Assembly: GCA_022559845.1 (NCBI GenBank)
Contig: CM040118.1
Coordinates: 445,034,053-445,098,052 of the forward strand
Source: Amorphophallus konjac
Taxonomy: Eukaryota; Streptophyta; Magnoliopsida; Alismatales; Araceae
Length of the DNA: 64,000 bases
Direction: 5' to 3'
How positions within the stretch are numbered: position 1 is the first letter of the stretch; every line of letters begins with the position of its first letter. The translations under genes and the position numbers were made by a program. Positions 49,241 through 60,120 of this stretch are shown here, in pieces. The notes beneath the pieces are model-generated. The model did no database searches. It was given only the letters and a program-made list of their open reading frames with translations, and was not told the origin of the DNA.

Positions 49241-49506
49241 CCAAAAATAAAAAAATTACATCAAGTTCCGCCCTCTCTCTCTGCATTACTCGTCCCACTA
49301 CTCTCCGGACAAAACACTCTCAAAGGTGCTACCCAACAACGAAAAGCGGTACTCCTACCGCTCTGTACTCCTCTTCCTATTCCCGCATCCCGGCGTTGAT
49401 CTACGGAAGCAGTAGAGAAGCTACCAACACGAAAGCCACGCTCTCGTGCTCTTCGGTAGCGCTCCTCACCATCTCTCAGCCACCGTTCAGCAAGGCCAAG
49501 GCTGAT

Positions 49507-51734
49507 TCAGAGTTCGAATAGTTTGGCCTCCATGGCCCTTCGTTCCTCCCTTTCAGTCAATCTGTTGGCTCTTTCTCTCTCCGCGTCTCTTTCTCTCTCT
49601 ACACGTTCTCTCTCACGGTCTTCCCTCTCCAACTGGAGAGTGATCCTCAGTTCCATAGTATCCCTGGAAGAGTCGTCATCAAGATGACGCCGCAGTTCCC
49701 TCTCCAGTTCTGCTATCCTAGCCTCCTTCTGCGTAGCTTGGGCAAGCGCTTCTTCCGTCTCCTTTTCCTGCCGAGTGTACCATCTCAGATATGCGATAAG
49801 GCGTAAACAAAGAGAACTCAACGCTGAAACTTTTACCTGTATACGGAGCATCCCTTCTGCCTCCGCAGCACGCTGTGTGGCGTGAGCAAGTTGCTCATGA
49901 AGCAAGTTAAGTTCGGAGGTAGGAATCCACAAGCTGGAGGAGGTACCACCTACTCCCGTCGCTGGGGAAGCCGCGCCAATCTGGGCATGCTACGACCGCG
50001 TGAATTAGCAGCCAACATCTGGAATCTGGGATTTTAATTAGGAACGTACTGTACACCTACCAAGGCGCTCGTAGCTCCGCGGGCATCGCCCAACTGTTGT
50101 TCCATCTCTGCCAAGCGAGTTCGTAAATTCGCTATCATGGCATCCCGGACATCCTGCAGCCATACGAGTCAGCATTTTCACCAGAAAACCAAAAAAGGAG
50201 AAAGAAGAAAAGAAAAAAAGGGGAAACCTACCACCACAAGTCCCCGGGGTTGGAGCCGCTCTGCGTACTTTATCCTATATACACGCAAGTAGTCTTCGCT
50301 ATCCCGCGCCTGCGATTCTACAATCATGCCACCCCGTTGCCAATCTTCGTACTGTTCGGGGAATCGCACGCGCCAGTCAATGCAGGTCGCCGGTCCTCGC
50401 GTCTTTCTCCCGACACGAGGTGGCGCAGCTGAATCCACTCATTCTTGAGCCAGTCCTAAAGTCCTCATAACTAATCGTAGCCGAAGCGGCTCGATTTCAT
50501 TCAGGCAGTGCATCCACAGTTCCCGTCCGAACCGGGCACGACTTGCTAGAACCCACGGCTGGTCGGCATCGACCATGTCTGAGTAGGGTCTCCAGTTTAC
50601 CATCGCTGCAGGGAACTCCTGTAGCTCTCGCCTTAGCACCATCAGTTGGTAGGTTAGGGGTGCCGCACTCATGATGGGTTCCCACCGCCTAGCTAGCGGC
50701 ACCATCGCAGGTCGCCAATGCCGAGCTCTCCCCATAGGGAGGTAATAATAGCTCCACAGCTGCTCGACGCAGGCCATCAGAACTTTGCAAAAACACAAAA
50801 AAAATACAAAACAAGCAAAACCAAAAATACCTGGATGAATGGTGTGAAACCACTCACAGTCATCTCACGATCCGTTTCTTGGAATAGGCCTGCAAACAAT
50901 TGTGCCAGCATGGCGGCTCCCCAGGCATAATACCCTACTCTTTCAAGGTCTGACAGCAGCTCCAGGAAGCAACATTGGATACCGTCCCCTTTCGAGCTCA
51001 GTACCAATCTCCCCAAAAGGAAAAGGAGAAATCTCCTCAAATCTATGTTGCATCTTTCCCAGTCGCCGAAATCTGTGCAGTACACGGCACGGCATCCTAT
51101 TTCCATCCTTTCCATGAACTCTTCTGAGGATTCATCGTCCCGCCGACGAGCGTCGGTGAGCCCTAATGCATCCATCAGGGACGCCCTAGCTACCGACCTA
51201 TTTTTTCGACCATCCAGGTCCAAACCCAGTAACTTCTGGGCACCTTCTCTGTAGTCCGCGTAAGTGACTCCGGTCACTGCCTCGCCCTCTACCTTCAGGC
51301 TTGTGATCCAGACCACATCCTCCAAGCTGGGCACCATGTGCCCCCAGGACATCAGGAATGCCCGGCTCACTGGGTCCCATCTCTCACACAAGGCTTGGAT
51401 CAGGACTAGGTCAAGCTGGATCGGCTCGATCCGAAGGAAGGTACCAAATCCCATCACGTCTAGCCTCACCTTCTGAAAATCTGGGAGGCCCCTGTACGCT
51501 GCTACTACCAACTCCCATAAGATTTATGATTTCATCACAACCTACACATACAAGGAATGGGGGTGAGGTTTGGTCAGAAGAAAGAAAGAAAGAATGAGAA
51601 AAGGGTAAGAAAACTTGGCTTACGAGTTGTGATTGGGCCCTTTCGCTGAAGTGCCCTTCAAGGTCTGAAAGCCTCCTGGAACTACTACCACTGGACCTGC
51701 TTCTCTTCGAGGAATGGGAAGATTCGCCCTCCAT
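49507..51734 (-). pseudogene. Antisense PMD gene alpha (decayed paralogue of gamma)
   Basis: Minus-strand gene model by alignment to gamma. Exon 1: 51734-51624 (37 codons, Ser-rich). Exon 2: 51541-50831 (237 codons, PMD: SWGHMVPSLEDVVWITSLKVEGEAV). Fused exon 3/4: 50759-50232 (176 codons). Exon 5: 50153-50061 (31). Exon 6: 49980-49837 (48). The exon 7 start is unclear near 49783, with a coiled coil of ERERERV type ending at a stop at 49507. Stops: TAA at codon 6 of exon 2, and TGA at 50439-50441 where gamma has Trp. Exons 3 and 4 are joined without an intron, yet their 176 codons equal gamma's 53+123 exactly. A TATA-like CTATAAATT lies near 51827-51835, and AATAAA at 49235-49240 is a plausible poly(A) signal. 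Confidence 0.8.
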
Positions 51735-51869
51735 CCAACTCTCAGAATTTTGAACTCCTCCTCTCCCGTAAGAAATTGTGCTCCTCGAGTTAGCTCTCGA
51801 TATACCTGGGAGGATAAAAGGGACAAGAATTTATAGAAATGGAAAGAGTGCGGGCCAAGATTACCTCCA

Positions 51870-52211
51870 TCACCTGTCAATAATAGCCCTCGCAATGAGG
51901 CATCGCCCAAGCGGTCCCATGTGTCGCTTCACCGCTCGCACAGGGTGATTGACTGGACGAAGAATAGGACGAATAGCCCCTATGTTGTCTAGGGATACCC
52001 TATCATAATTTAGAGGACGTCCGTAAAATTTGACATAACATCCGGGAAAAGGAACTAGGGCCGCATTATTGACTTCGACGGCAGATTCCCATGGAAAATG
52101 GTCACAACAAGATGCGATTCTCTGCTTGAGGCGGAGTCTCGACAGACCTATCACATGGGAACAGTGCAAAGGAGAAGAAGTGTAGGGAAGAAGGAACGCA
52201 CAAAAGAACAA
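51870..52211 (-). other. Unrecognised minus-strand frame between alpha and beta
   Basis: Open frame of 113 codons (ends LGRCLIARAIIDR). A possible acceptor CATGTGATAG near 52150 precedes a stretch that looks protein-like by composition, but I recognise no family. It could be a lost exon of alpha or chance. Low support. Confidence 0.25.
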
Positions 52212-52318
52212 ATAAACAGCAGAAAATCAAATCACTCCATTCATAATTCTACATAAGTTGTCACAAACACTACAATCATAGAGAGGTGGCGGGTCCACTA
52301 GCTCGTCAATCCTCACTA

Positions 52319-53583
52319 TCACTCATCTCTCTGGGCACTCTCCTCCTCTCCCCCGAGGTGAGGGTCCCTCAGAAGCCTCCGGGATCCCCGTGCAGTAGCA
52401 CCTGCCTCGCCTCTTGGCGCCTGCTCCGCAGCAGTGACTCGCTGCTCCTCCCTTGGCGTGGCGAAGAAGCCACTAGTGGCAAAGCGACCGGACGGGCGGA
52501 GTCGCTCCCCGAACTCTCGCGCTCTCTCGTAGCGCGTCTCCATCCCTCCTAGCCTCTGCACGATGGCCTGAAGGCCCAGCTGGAGCTCCCTCACTTGGGC
52601 CTCCAAGGCCCTCCTCTCAGTCAGATCCCACTGTCGCTCGGACCTTCTCTCAGCTTTCTCTCTCTCTGCCTCTCTCCTCATCATCTGCAGAAGAACCCTT
52701 AACTCCAGGATGTCTGGAGAAGGTCTCTCCTCACCGCGATGCCACAGCTCCGCTACAGTCGCCACCCAGGCGTTACGCTCCTCTTCCGCCCGGGTCGCGC
52801 GGGCCACCGCACCGGCAAGTTGCTCCCAGAGGGAGGCAATCTCGAGAAAAGGGGCCGAGGAACTGGAAGATCCGCCAGCCACTCCCACCGTCGCTGTCTA
52901 CTGGGCACGCTGGAATAAAATAAACAACGGCCGTCAGTGAAACTCCAAAATCTGAAGTTAAAAGTGCGGCACATAACTTACCAGGAGCGACAACTCATGT
53001 TGAGTGACGGCCAGCTGCCGCCTAGTCTCTGACAGTTGGGCGCGCGAGCCGCCGATGCCACGCGTGTCTCCAGCTTGGGGAAGCCCCGCGTAGCTCTCTC
53101 TCTGCCGCCGCAGGAAGTCGGCACTGTCCTGCACCAGTATACCCCCTTGCTGTCCAGGGAGACGTACGGGCCACTCCTCGAGCCTCACCTTGCCGTGACT
53201 CTCTCTCCTGACGCGGCTCGGCTCGTCCGCACTTGCCCACTCATCGGCCAGACCCAGGATCCTTGCCATGTCCTGCACCCAGAAAGGGGTCCCATATCAG
53301 TCAAAAGGAACGCGTCCCCTGTCTAGGACACGTTCATCATTTGAGTGCAACACTCGCCGAACCCTTTCCCCCCTCGCGCGGCTCGCTTCAAAACCCAAAA
53401 TGAATTAAAAGAGGAAGAGATCGAAGCACCTACCGGACCGTGTTCACCTCCTCCCACGCCATCGGGCCCCTCAGGTCCCTCGGGGGCCCGGAGCGGCCCT
53501 TCCTCCTCCATGGACGCTGTTCCGTGCTCGGGCGCGTCCCTCCTTGGGCGAGGGGTCCCGCGTCCCTCTCCACCTTCACCATG
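52319..53583 (-). pseudogene. Antisense gene beta (paralogue lacking the PMD exon)
   Basis: Exon 1: 53583-53434 (50 codons). Exon 2: 53272-52982 (97 codons), matching the second half of gamma exon 4 plus exon 5 with no intron between them. Exon 3: 52909-52319 (197 codons), Ser-rich then coiled coil, matching gamma exons 6 and 7. Introns have GT-AG ends (GTAGGT, GTAAGT donors) and phase 0. The PMD exon and exon 3 of gamma have no counterpart. A TAG lies four codons into exon 3 (CAG in the aligned gamma position). A GGCGCGTCC/GGACGCGTC palindrome is upstream near 53728-53755. Confidence 0.75.
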
Positions 53584-53974
53584 GTCAGGCCCACCGAACT
53601 ACATCGATCAAAAGAGGAGGAAGACGAGAAAGGGGGCGAGCGAGTTTCGGCAGAAGGCGGGCTCGTTTGCGGGTAAGGCACGGGAGAAGAAAGGCCACCC
53701 GACGCTTTAAATTTGAATTCAAGGATTAAGACGCGTCCTCGCGCCTGGACGCGCCCAAAAGGGGGAGAAAGGAAACAAAATCCCCCCGTGCAAAGCGTAG
53801 TTCCCCGCTGTTTAGGGCAAGGTCTCGCGGAGCGTGCCTCAAAGGACAACTCAGTGCAAAGAAGAAAGTGTGGAAGAGAGAAAAGTACACACAACACAAA
53901 AAAGCCATTTCCATTTCATATAATAGCCAAAAGTACATCATACAGTGAGAAGGGTGACGTGTACAAGCAACTCT

Positions 53975-56900
53975 CTAACTCTCACCACCACCCTCCTGGT
54001 CATCTCTCTCCTCCCTCCTCTGCCGGGGATCCCTAGGGGGCCTCTGCGAACCCTGAGAAGCCGTGCTCGCCACGCCCTGCGGTGGCACTCCAGCCTCGAA
54101 GGCGCGACGATGCTCCTCGGCCGAAGAGACCAGATAGCTGCCCATGGAAAAAGAACCAGACTGATGAAGTCGCGCCCCGCATTCCTTCGCCCTCTGGTAC
54201 CGCTCCTCGCTCTCCCGAAGCCTCCCCTCTGCCGTGCCGAGACTCAATCGGAGCTCCAGCAGCTGGGCCTCTAGAGCCCTCCTCTCGGTCTGATCCCGCT
54301 GTGGCTCCTCCCTCTCTCTCTCCCTATCCCTCTCCCTCTCTCTCTCCACGATCTCCCTCTCTCTCTCCACGTTCTCCCTAGCCCTCTCCCTCTCCTCTCT
54401 CTCCCTCATCGCCTCTCTCCTCGACAGCTCGAGGGCGATCCGCAGATCCAGCACGTCACGAGGGAGCTCCTCAGCCTCCCGTCGACGCTCCTCCTCCAGC
54501 TCCGCAATCTGGGCGTCACGCTCTGCTACCCAGGCATCGCGCTCCTGCTCAGCACGAACAGCACGGGCCAGCGCCTCCCGAATCTCGGCCACCTGTCAAA
54601 GCACGCATGCACCGTAAGAGATCAGTGATAGAAGGAAAGCAGCTAGAAAAGGGTCGGGGCCAAGCAAACACTCACTCGAGCCTCGCGGTCATGCTCGGCC
54701 TCCTCAGCCCGAGCCACCGCGTGCGCCAGCTGCTCCTGGAGGGCAGAAACCTCCGGAGGAGGGCCCCGCGAACTGGAACCCGCTCCACCAGTCATCCCGG
54801 CTGCCGCTGTCTGGTGGGCCTGCTGAAACACGGGGCAAACGTCAGTCAAAGGCTAAGCATCAAAAATCCAGGTCACAAAAAATGCATTGCATAGGCTCAC
54901 CAGGATCTCCAACTCCTGTCGGATGGCCACCAACTGCGGCCTGGTGTCCGTCAGCTGGGCCCGCAGGTCGGCGATCATGTTGTCACGAGCATCCTGCATT
55001 GCACATAAGTCAGTACCACATGCATATACATATAGAAGGGTGAAGCATTTTCATTTCACACTTACCCCTGCCATACCGCCGAAGGAGAGGCGGTCCCCGT
55101 ACGTAGCTCGATATCGTCTCATGTAATCTGTGCTGTCCTGTACATGGGACACCACTGGGACCCCGCCCTGCTGCCAGTCCTGGTACTCTGCTGGGAAGCG
55201 CGTACGCCAGTCCATAATCTTCGCCTTCCCCTTGGTCTTCCGCCCAATGCGGGCCGACGCATCTACATCAACCCACTCCTGGGCCAGCCCCAACGTCCTC
55301 ATGACCAATCTAAGCCGCAGCGGCTCAATCTCGTTCAAGCAATGGACCCACACGTCCCGCCTGAAGCGAGGAAGACCCGCTACAACCCAGGGCTGGCCAG
55401 CATCGCCCATACCCAGGTAGGGTCTCCACACCACCTGCATCACCATACATACATCATATTAGTTACCATTCAGTCACATGCATAAACACAAAAAAAATCA
55501 TACGCATCATACCATGGCCTCGGGATACTCGCTCAGCTCCCGACGAAGTGACGCCAGCTGGTAGCCGTGGGGTGCTGCAACCACGACCGGCCTCCACTGT
55601 CGCGCCAGAGGCACAGCCCTCCTGTTCCCATGCCTAGCCCTCCCCATCGGGAAATAGTAATAGCTCCACACCTGCATCCATCATACATCATTAGTACAAT
55701 AATTGCATATTTAACTGTGGGAATGCATAAATAAAATGTTTACCTGGAGGAAAGGTGCGAAGCCACTGACTGTCGTCTCCTTCTCCGAAGTCTGGGAGAG
55801 ATCAGCAATCAAATGGGCAAGCAGAGCCGCTCCCCACGCATAGTGTCCCACTCTGTCCAGATCCGCCAAGATCCCGAGGAAACGGCAGTGGATGCCATCC
55901 CCCTTCGTCCCCAGCAGAAGGCGACCCAGGAAGAAGAAAAGAAACCTCCGAAGATCTAGGTCCACCAGCTCCCTCTCGCTCGGATCCTGGGTGAAAGCTG
56001 CACGAGCATCCCCCTCCAGTCGAGCCAAGAACTCCGCTCCAGTCTCGCTAACCCGCTGGCGCGGGTCGACGAATCCGAGCGCCTCCATGATCTCCACTCG
56101 GCCGACCACCCTGCTGTCTCTATCAGTCACGCTCGTCTCTAACCACAGCAGGTCCAGGGCACTCTCTCGGTAGTCGGGGTAGGTGACCCCGCTGACTGCC
56201 TCTCCGTCAACCCGTAGCCCGGTAATCCGAGCCACGTCCTCTAGTGTCGGCACCATGTGCCCCCAGGGCATCAAAAATGCCCGGCTCGGTGCGTGCCACC
56301 GCTCCCTCAGTGCCTGGATAAGAGGAAGGTCGAGCCGGAAGGGCTCGATCCTAAGGAAAGCTCCAAAGCCCATGGCGTCCACACGCGCCCTCTGGAAGTC
56401 CGGCAACCCGCGGTATGCTGCCACCACCAGGGACCAGCTGATCCGGCCCTTCATCACGCCCTGCACACCACAAAACCAACAGAGAACACATCAGCATCAT
56501 GAACAGTAATAAACAATAACACTGTATATATACTACTTATTCTTTTTATTTTATTTTTACTTTTTTAAAAAAATTATATTTTCTTGTGGAGGCGTCCAAT
56601 GCCCTGGACGCCTCCTTCCAATTTGCTTTTTTTCTTTTTTAGAAAAAACCCAAAAACCCAAAACAAAATTTATTAATAATATGTATATTTTTATGGAGGC
56701 GTCCAGGGCTTAGGACGCCTCTGTATTTTTAATTTTATTTTATTATTTACGTAAATAAATAAATAAACAAAAATAAAAAGAAAAAGTGGAGGCGTCCAGG
56801 CCCCTGGACGCCTCCTTCTCTCACTACCCGGCCTTCTCTCACAGCCTCTCGCACGCCCGTTTTAGCCTATTGAACCACAGAGTGAGAATTCCGAAGTACT

Positions 56901-57095
56901 TACCGGGTCGTGATCGTCCTCTCCCGCGTCACCAGCATCCGCAGCGGCCTCCGCGGCCAGAAGCGGCACCTCCATCTCCTCCTCCGTAGCAATCTCCTCT
57001 GCTACGGCCTCCTCAGCATCGTCTCTCAATCTCCTCGGACGACGAGCCAATCGTTTACGCTTGTCTCCACCTCGGTTCGGGCCTCCTAACTCCAT
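53975..57095 (-). CDS. Antisense gene gamma: seven-exon plant mobile domain protein, apparently intact
   Basis: Exons on the minus strand: 57095-56904, 56460-55744, 55671-55513, 55434-55066, 54993-54901, 54822-54676, 54592-53975 (64, 239, 53, 123, 31, 49 and 205 codons plus stop; 764 aa). Every intron is GT-AG, every exon length is a multiple of three, and no stop interrupts. Exon 1 is basic then acidic. Exon 2 holds the PMD (MPWGHMVPTLEDVARITGL, DGEAVSGVTYPDYRE). Exons 6-7 form a long Glu/Arg coiled coil. PMD proteins are known as host MAIN/MAIL-type nuclear factors and as cargo of plant transposons; function here is unknown. The TATA box is at 57173-57183. Intron 1 contains three GGCGTCC palindromes. 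Start choice: the first ATG after the TATA box that gives phase-0 splicing. Exon edges are inferred from alignment with alpha and splice motifs. Confidence 0.82.
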
Positions 57096-57416
57096 TGGGG
57101 CGAAGAATGGGTCTGTCTGGTTTGACCGGATCGTTTGAATGAACAGTAAGTGAGTAAGGGGGGGAGCCCCCCCTATATATAGATTGAGCTTTAATTGGGG
57201 CGTCCAGGCGCCTGGACGCCCCCACTTTTTTATTTTTTTAAAAAATTCAAAAAAACTTAGGGGCGTCCAGGCGCCTGGACGCCCCCAAAACAAAAAAAAT
57301 AATAAAATAAAAAAATAAAAAATTAGGGGCGTCCATGACCCTGGACGCCCCCAAAAAACATTTATTGAAAAAAAAATTATAAAAAAACAGGGGCGTCCAG
57401 GCCTCTGGACGCCCCC
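56587..57416. repeat. Palindrome array around gamma exon 1
   Basis: Seven palindromes with arms GGAGGCGTCC/GGACGCCTCC or GGGGCGTCCAGG/CCTGGACGCCCC, near 56587, 56694, 56788, 57198, 57261, 57326 and 57390. Spacers are A/T-rich. Three lie in gamma intron 1 and four upstream of its TATA box. They are of the same type as the array before the Tat-C LTR TATA box. Confidence 0.9.
57173..57183 (-). promoter_or_regulatory. TATA box of antisense gene gamma
   Basis: CTATATATAGGG on the minus strand, about 80 bp before the gamma ATG, with four GGCGTCCAGG-type palindromes directly upstream (57198-57416). Confidence 0.65.
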
Positions 57417-57579
57417 ATAATAAAAAATATAATAAAAAGAAAAAAGGGGGTTAGAGTATGTATATAATCCAAACAAAAGAAAAAAAGGAAAGAAAAAGAA
57501 AAACCACAAAAAGGATAATAATTAACGGAGGTCCAAAACATCCATGCCAGATTTTATTCCATCAGAAAAGCAGAGTGAG

Positions 57580-58858
57580 CTACATCAGGGGTTTAGGCGC
57601 CTTAGGCCTTAACTTCCCCAGTTCGGTCACATAAGCCCTCCACGGCTCGCATTCTTCCACCACATGCGCTAAGGCCTTTCCCGCAACACTTGTCTTCCAG
57701 GGAGCTTTAATGGCCTTCGCTTCCTTCGCATCCGCTTCAGTGCCCAACTCCCTCTTCTTCAAAGGAACGATGCCAGTCGGTGGCGGGAACGAATGGCGTG
57801 GGATGCCAATCTGGANNNNNNNNNNNNNNNNNNNNNNNNNNNNNNNNNNNNNNNNNNNNNNNNNNNNNNNNNNNNNNNNNNNNNNNNNNNNNNNNNNNNN
57901 NNNNNNNNNNNNNNNTGTCATGTGACGAGTGGTAAAGTGTGCGGTACGCCTTCATCAGATAGCGATAAGCGTGGCCCGCCAGATACCGACCCTCACCGTC
58001 GGTCTGATCCTTCAGCCAGTCAGGCCAGCAGACTTCCTCGTACGGCTCTCCGTCGATGGGTAGACCGCTAAGCTGTGAGAGGCTCCATAAATCCAGAGAA
58101 GTTTCTCCTTCCGAGGTATAAAAAGTGTTGTACTCGGGGAAAAATACTTCGATCATGCCATAGCATAAGCCTCGAGAGATGGGGTAGCGGTATCTTGAGG
58201 CGTACACGCTGTGATAGACGCAAGCCCGTGTCAGGAGGGAAGCATAGTGCTGCAGCACATAATCTGTGAACTCCACTGCTCCAGGTCTGAATGCATGGGC
58301 ATCGGTGGCTCTCAACTCGGCAAACCACCCCACGGATATTTGATGCTTAAAACGGACCGCCAGGCAGTCTAGCAGAAAAGATTCTTCTCTGTACCCCCAT
58401 TTCAACGGGGCAAGAAACAAGCCAAAGATCGGCTTCTCCCGGTCTACCCTGCCTGCGGAATCATTCCACCGAGCGGGTACAAATTCAGGGGCCCTGGTCA
58501 GTAGCCCATATTATGGAGCCAGATCTTGCAGTCCAAGCACGATGCTCCATTTCCTGACTTCTCCGAGAAGATAAATAGGCCTTCCCCGCACTACACAGTC
58601 TGTTAGACTATCCCTCTCCACTAGCAAGGCTTGCTCGGCTTTACGGACGAGGAACAGGTCTCTCTTTCCCTGAAGGTTGAAGCGCCGGAGGAAGAACATC
58701 AGATGTTTGTCCTTGGGGTGATCCCACCTGACAGCGCCTTCCCGGTCATAATGAAAAGAATCACCTCCAAGGATTGTAGACACGCTAAAATTGATGCTAT
58801 GTTGATCAAATCTCATGTCATTATGTTGACGCCCCAAAGTGAACTTCAATATATTCAT
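57580..58858 (-). pseudogene. Antisense gene delta: second class of PMD-like protein, with assembly gap
   Basis: Minus-strand frame from 58858 (MNILKFTLG) through FFLRRFNLQGKRDLFLVRKAEQ, a TAA at 58511-58513, then on in the same frame to FFPEYNTFYTSEGETSLDL and LSQLSGLPIDGEPYEEV, which is PMD-like but clearly different from gamma. A 100-base run of N cuts it. Beyond the gap another 75 or so codons end KLRPKAPKPLM at 57580. AATAAA at 57553-57558 may be its poly(A) signal. The TAA could lie in an unrecognised intron; otherwise the gene is dead. Confidence 0.65.
57816..57915. other. Assembly gap of 100 N
   Basis: Exactly 100 N, the usual placeholder for a gap of unknown size. It interrupts gene delta, so the frame change across it is not evidence of a frameshift. 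Confidence 0.99.
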
Positions 58859-58900
58859 AATATGAAGTTTTTCTTATTTTTTTGGTTTATTCTTGCATTT

Positions 58901-60100
58901 TTGTGATTCGCGACCTAAGAGGGGCGTGTTTTAAATAGCGACCGTATCTAGGGCGTGTTCAAAAGAAAGGACGACCAAATGTCAGGGCGTCAATTCCTGG
59001 TATTATCCGGTTTCAAAATAAATTCAAAATAAATTCAAATTATTGGTTAACGTCCTTCCTCAGGGCGTGGTTTCAATTAACGCCTTCATCTCAGGCGTGT
59101 TCTCACAATTTTCAAATAAAGTAAGTTTTATTGCCAAAATTTAATCCAAGAAGTGACGCCCTTGATCATGGTCATGTTTTGAGTAACGTCTTGATGTAGG
59201 TCGTCAATTTGTGATTTGACGCCCTTCCGAAGGTCGTGTTTCACCTTTCGTGTTCTGCTTAAACTCGTCTTTTCTGAGTAGTTCACTGCCTCCGTTGGTC
59301 TCCTTGCTCGAATTGGAGTTAGAGTCCTGCCTTCTTTGATCATTGCCTATCCTTATCTTCCCAAATTTGAACTTATCATCGATTGAAATCCTATAAAAGG
59401 ATGTTCTGGTCGATCTAGACAGAGGTTGACGGGTCAGAGAGTTTACAGGTTTACGAGTTTAGGGTTACAGAGCTTCATCTTCCTCCTGTGCGATCGTTTA
59501 GAAAAGGCTCTGCTTCCTCTGCTTCCTCTGCTTCCGATCAACCGCGTCCATCTTATTTCCATTTACTGTCGTCAGGGACAGCAGGGTTCTTTTTATTCTG
59601 TTGTGTTGTTTTATCTTTATCAACCGATCATCATCACTGTGTTTTTCTTTCTTTCACGTTTGCATTAGTTTTATCACACATCTCCTCCCTCCCTATTTTC
59701 TTTAGGGGTTTTAAAACAAAAAAAAGAGGTGCGTATGTTTTTATCCTCTTCATCATATTTTCTATTTGAGAGTTGATACTACAAACTTTTGGCTGATCCA
59801 CTTCTCTTGGCTTGTTTTATTCTCTTTTTTTGCAAGGTAATCAATAAAGGAAAACCCCTTTCATCGGCCGGCCGGTTGAAGGAGGAGGAGGAATTCACAA
59901 TCCGTCCCGCGTTCTATTTTCCACCAGGTATTCGCGATCTTCTTTATTTCTTCTTGAGGTAACCCCTCTGGCGATCACCCTCCTTAGTAGCACCACGTGC
60001 TTCTTTCCCTTATTATTATATCATCTCCCCCTTATTTTTTATTATTATGACTTCTCATAGTTAAATCTCTTCTTCGTGTATGGATTTATCACGATCTACA
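58901..60100 (+). repeat. Tat-D 5' LTR (start inferred)
   Basis: Ends GATCTACA at 60100 before the PBS; a TGTGATTCGCG at 58901 would give a 1200-bp LTR. It has hairpins of the ACGCC/GGCGT and GCGACC/GGTCGT type (58910-59240), TATAAAAG at 59392-59399 and the segment shared with the Tat-C LTR at about 59840-59960. No TSD can be tested. Confidence 0.65.
59392..59399 (+). promoter_or_regulatory. Tat-D LTR TATA box
   Basis: CCTATAAAAGG, about 150 bp downstream of the last upstream hairpin unit. Confidence 0.65.
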
Positions 60101-60102
60101 AA

Positions 60103-60120
60103 TTGGCGATCACGGTGGGA
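60103..60120 (+). other. Tat-D primer binding site
   Basis: TTGGCGATCACGGTGGGA after the LTR end, identical to the Tat-C PBS. Confidence 0.82.

Larger units (their letters stand above)
36610..58900 (+). mobile_element. Tat-C: large Tat/Ogre-type Ty3 element with antisense PMD genes (3' LTR not seen)
   Basis: Order: 5' LTR ending 38763, PBS 38766-38783, leader, gag-protease ORF (39357-43718), pol ORF (43715-47494) with RT, RNase H, a second RNase H and integrase, a non-coding 3' stretch, then four minus-strand genes (49507-58858). A second RNase H and extra antisense ORFs between pol and the 3' LTR are known marks of the Tat lineage. The left boundary is uncertain (36600-36840). No 3' LTR copy is visible before Tat-D starts near 58901; either Tat-D inserted here or the element is truncated. 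All sense frames carry stops. Confidence 0.85.
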
